Origin: an uncultured Alphaproteobacteria bacterium
Lineage (GTDB): Bacteria > Pseudomonadota > Alphaproteobacteria > Rhodobacterales > Rhodobacteraceae
Direction of reading: 5' to 3'
DNA length: 64,000 nt
Assembly: GCA_913051655.1 (NCBI GenBank)
Contig: CAJXHI010000012.1
Location: 1-64,000 of the forward strand
The notes under the pieces were generated by a model. It had not been told where the DNA came from and made no database searches. It saw only the letters and a list, made by a program, of their open reading frames with translations. Shown one piece after another: positions 63,265 to 64,000 of the stretch (position 1 is its first letter; every line of letters begins with the position of its first letter). The translations under genes were made by a program, and so were the position numbers.

Positions 63265-64000
63265 ATGGCAAAAGCGTTCGCTTCACAAGGCGATATGACG
63301 GAAAAGAAAATTAGCTTTAGCGAGATTGGTAAAGGTATTTATGCCTTTACAGCAGAGGGTGATCCAAACAGCGGCGTGATCATCGGTGATGACAGCGTGA
63401 TGATCATTGAAGCACAAGCAACCCCACGCTTGGCCCAAAAGGTCATCGATTGCGTGCGCTCTGTGACCGACAAACCGATCAGCCATCTTGTACTAACGCA
63501 TTATCACGCAGTGCGCGTTCTTGGCGCCTCTGCCTTTGGTGCAGATCAGGTGATCATGTCAGACATGGCGCGCGCGATGGTTGTGGAACGCGGACAAGAG
63601 GATTGGGACAGCGAATTTCAACGCTTTCCAAGGCTTTTTGAAGGACATGAAAGCATACCCAGCCTGACATGGCCAACCACCACATTTGACAACACAACGA
63701 CCGTCTATCTTGGAAACCGCCGAATAAACCTCATGCATCTCGGGCGAGCACATACGGCGGGCGATATTGTGATCGGTGTGCCTGATGAAAATGTAATGTT
63801 CACTGGTGATATCGTAGAATATCACTCTGCATGCTATTGCGGGGACGGACATTTTGCCGATTGGGGAAATACTTTGGATGCCATTCATCGTTTTCGACCA
63901 GACGCCATCGCTCCGGGACGGGGGGACGCTTTGATCGGGGAGGCAATGGTGGAGGAAGCAATTCGATTGACCCGTGATTTTGTTGAAAGCACCTATATCC
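63265..64000 (+). CDS. MBL fold (metallo-beta-lactamase-like) protein, truncated by window end
   Basis: SEIGKGIYAFTAEGDPNSGVIIGDDSVMIIEAQATP...HLVLTHYHAVRVLGASAFGADQVIMSD...LGRAHTAGDIVIGVPDENVMFTGDIVEYHSACYCGDGHF. Confidence 0.92.
   Translation, partial: MAKAFASQGDMTEKKISFSEIGKGIYAFTAEGDPNSGVIIGDDSVMIIEAQATPRLAQKVIDCVRSVTDKPISHLVLTHYHAVRVLGASAFGADQVIMSDMARAMVVERGQEDWDSEFQRFPRLFEGHESIPSLTWPTTTFDNTTTVYLGNRRINLMHLGRAHTAGDIVIGVPDENVMFTGDIVEYHSACYCGDGHFADWGNTLDAIHRFRPDAIAPGRGDALIGEAMVEEAIRLTRDFVESTYI

Overview
This 64 kb window looks like a chromosomal segment of a Rhodobacterales-type (Roseobacter-like) alphaproteobacterium; that assignment is inferred from gene content and protein similarity by eye. 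It is mostly ordinary, densely coding chromosome:
- A left-edge L-lactate permease fragment, a DUF952 gene and pyrD.
- A fatty-acyl/acyl-CoA catabolic island: two PaaI thioesterases divergent from two MerR regulators, two acyl-CoA dehydrogenases, GST, thiolase, a fused enoyl-CoA hydratase/3-hydroxyacyl-CoA dehydrogenase and an acyl-CoA ligase.
- Three EamA transporters.
- A peptide-type ABC transporter with an M81 metallopeptidase and an amidohydrolase, then a DMGDH/GcvT-type oxidoreductase.
- The mreBCD-mrdA-rodA cell-shape operon.
- A pair of saccharopine dehydrogenases.
- An RpoE-ChrR sigma/anti-sigma pair divergent from a four-gene operon (SDR, MFS, DUF1365, flavoprotein).
- cysQ-like and pmbA-like genes, several SDRs, mutL, rmuC and mipZ.
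- A homogentisate catabolism operon (MarR / hmgA / fahA / MBL-fold protein).
Three genes appear to be decaying: a 5'-truncated lactate permease, a frameshifted MATE transporter and an extensively disrupted MscS channel. No tRNA, rRNA, CRISPR or prophage was recognised. The most interesting signals are (i) paired divergent promoter-like elements with the same ATCC-N16-CGTA layout between rpoE-chrR and the flavoprotein operon, (ii) an MBL-fold protein with substituted metal-ligand positions in the homogentisate operon, and (iii) a 12-bp perfect inverted repeat between the MarR gene and hmgA. I did not find a convincing wholly new system.
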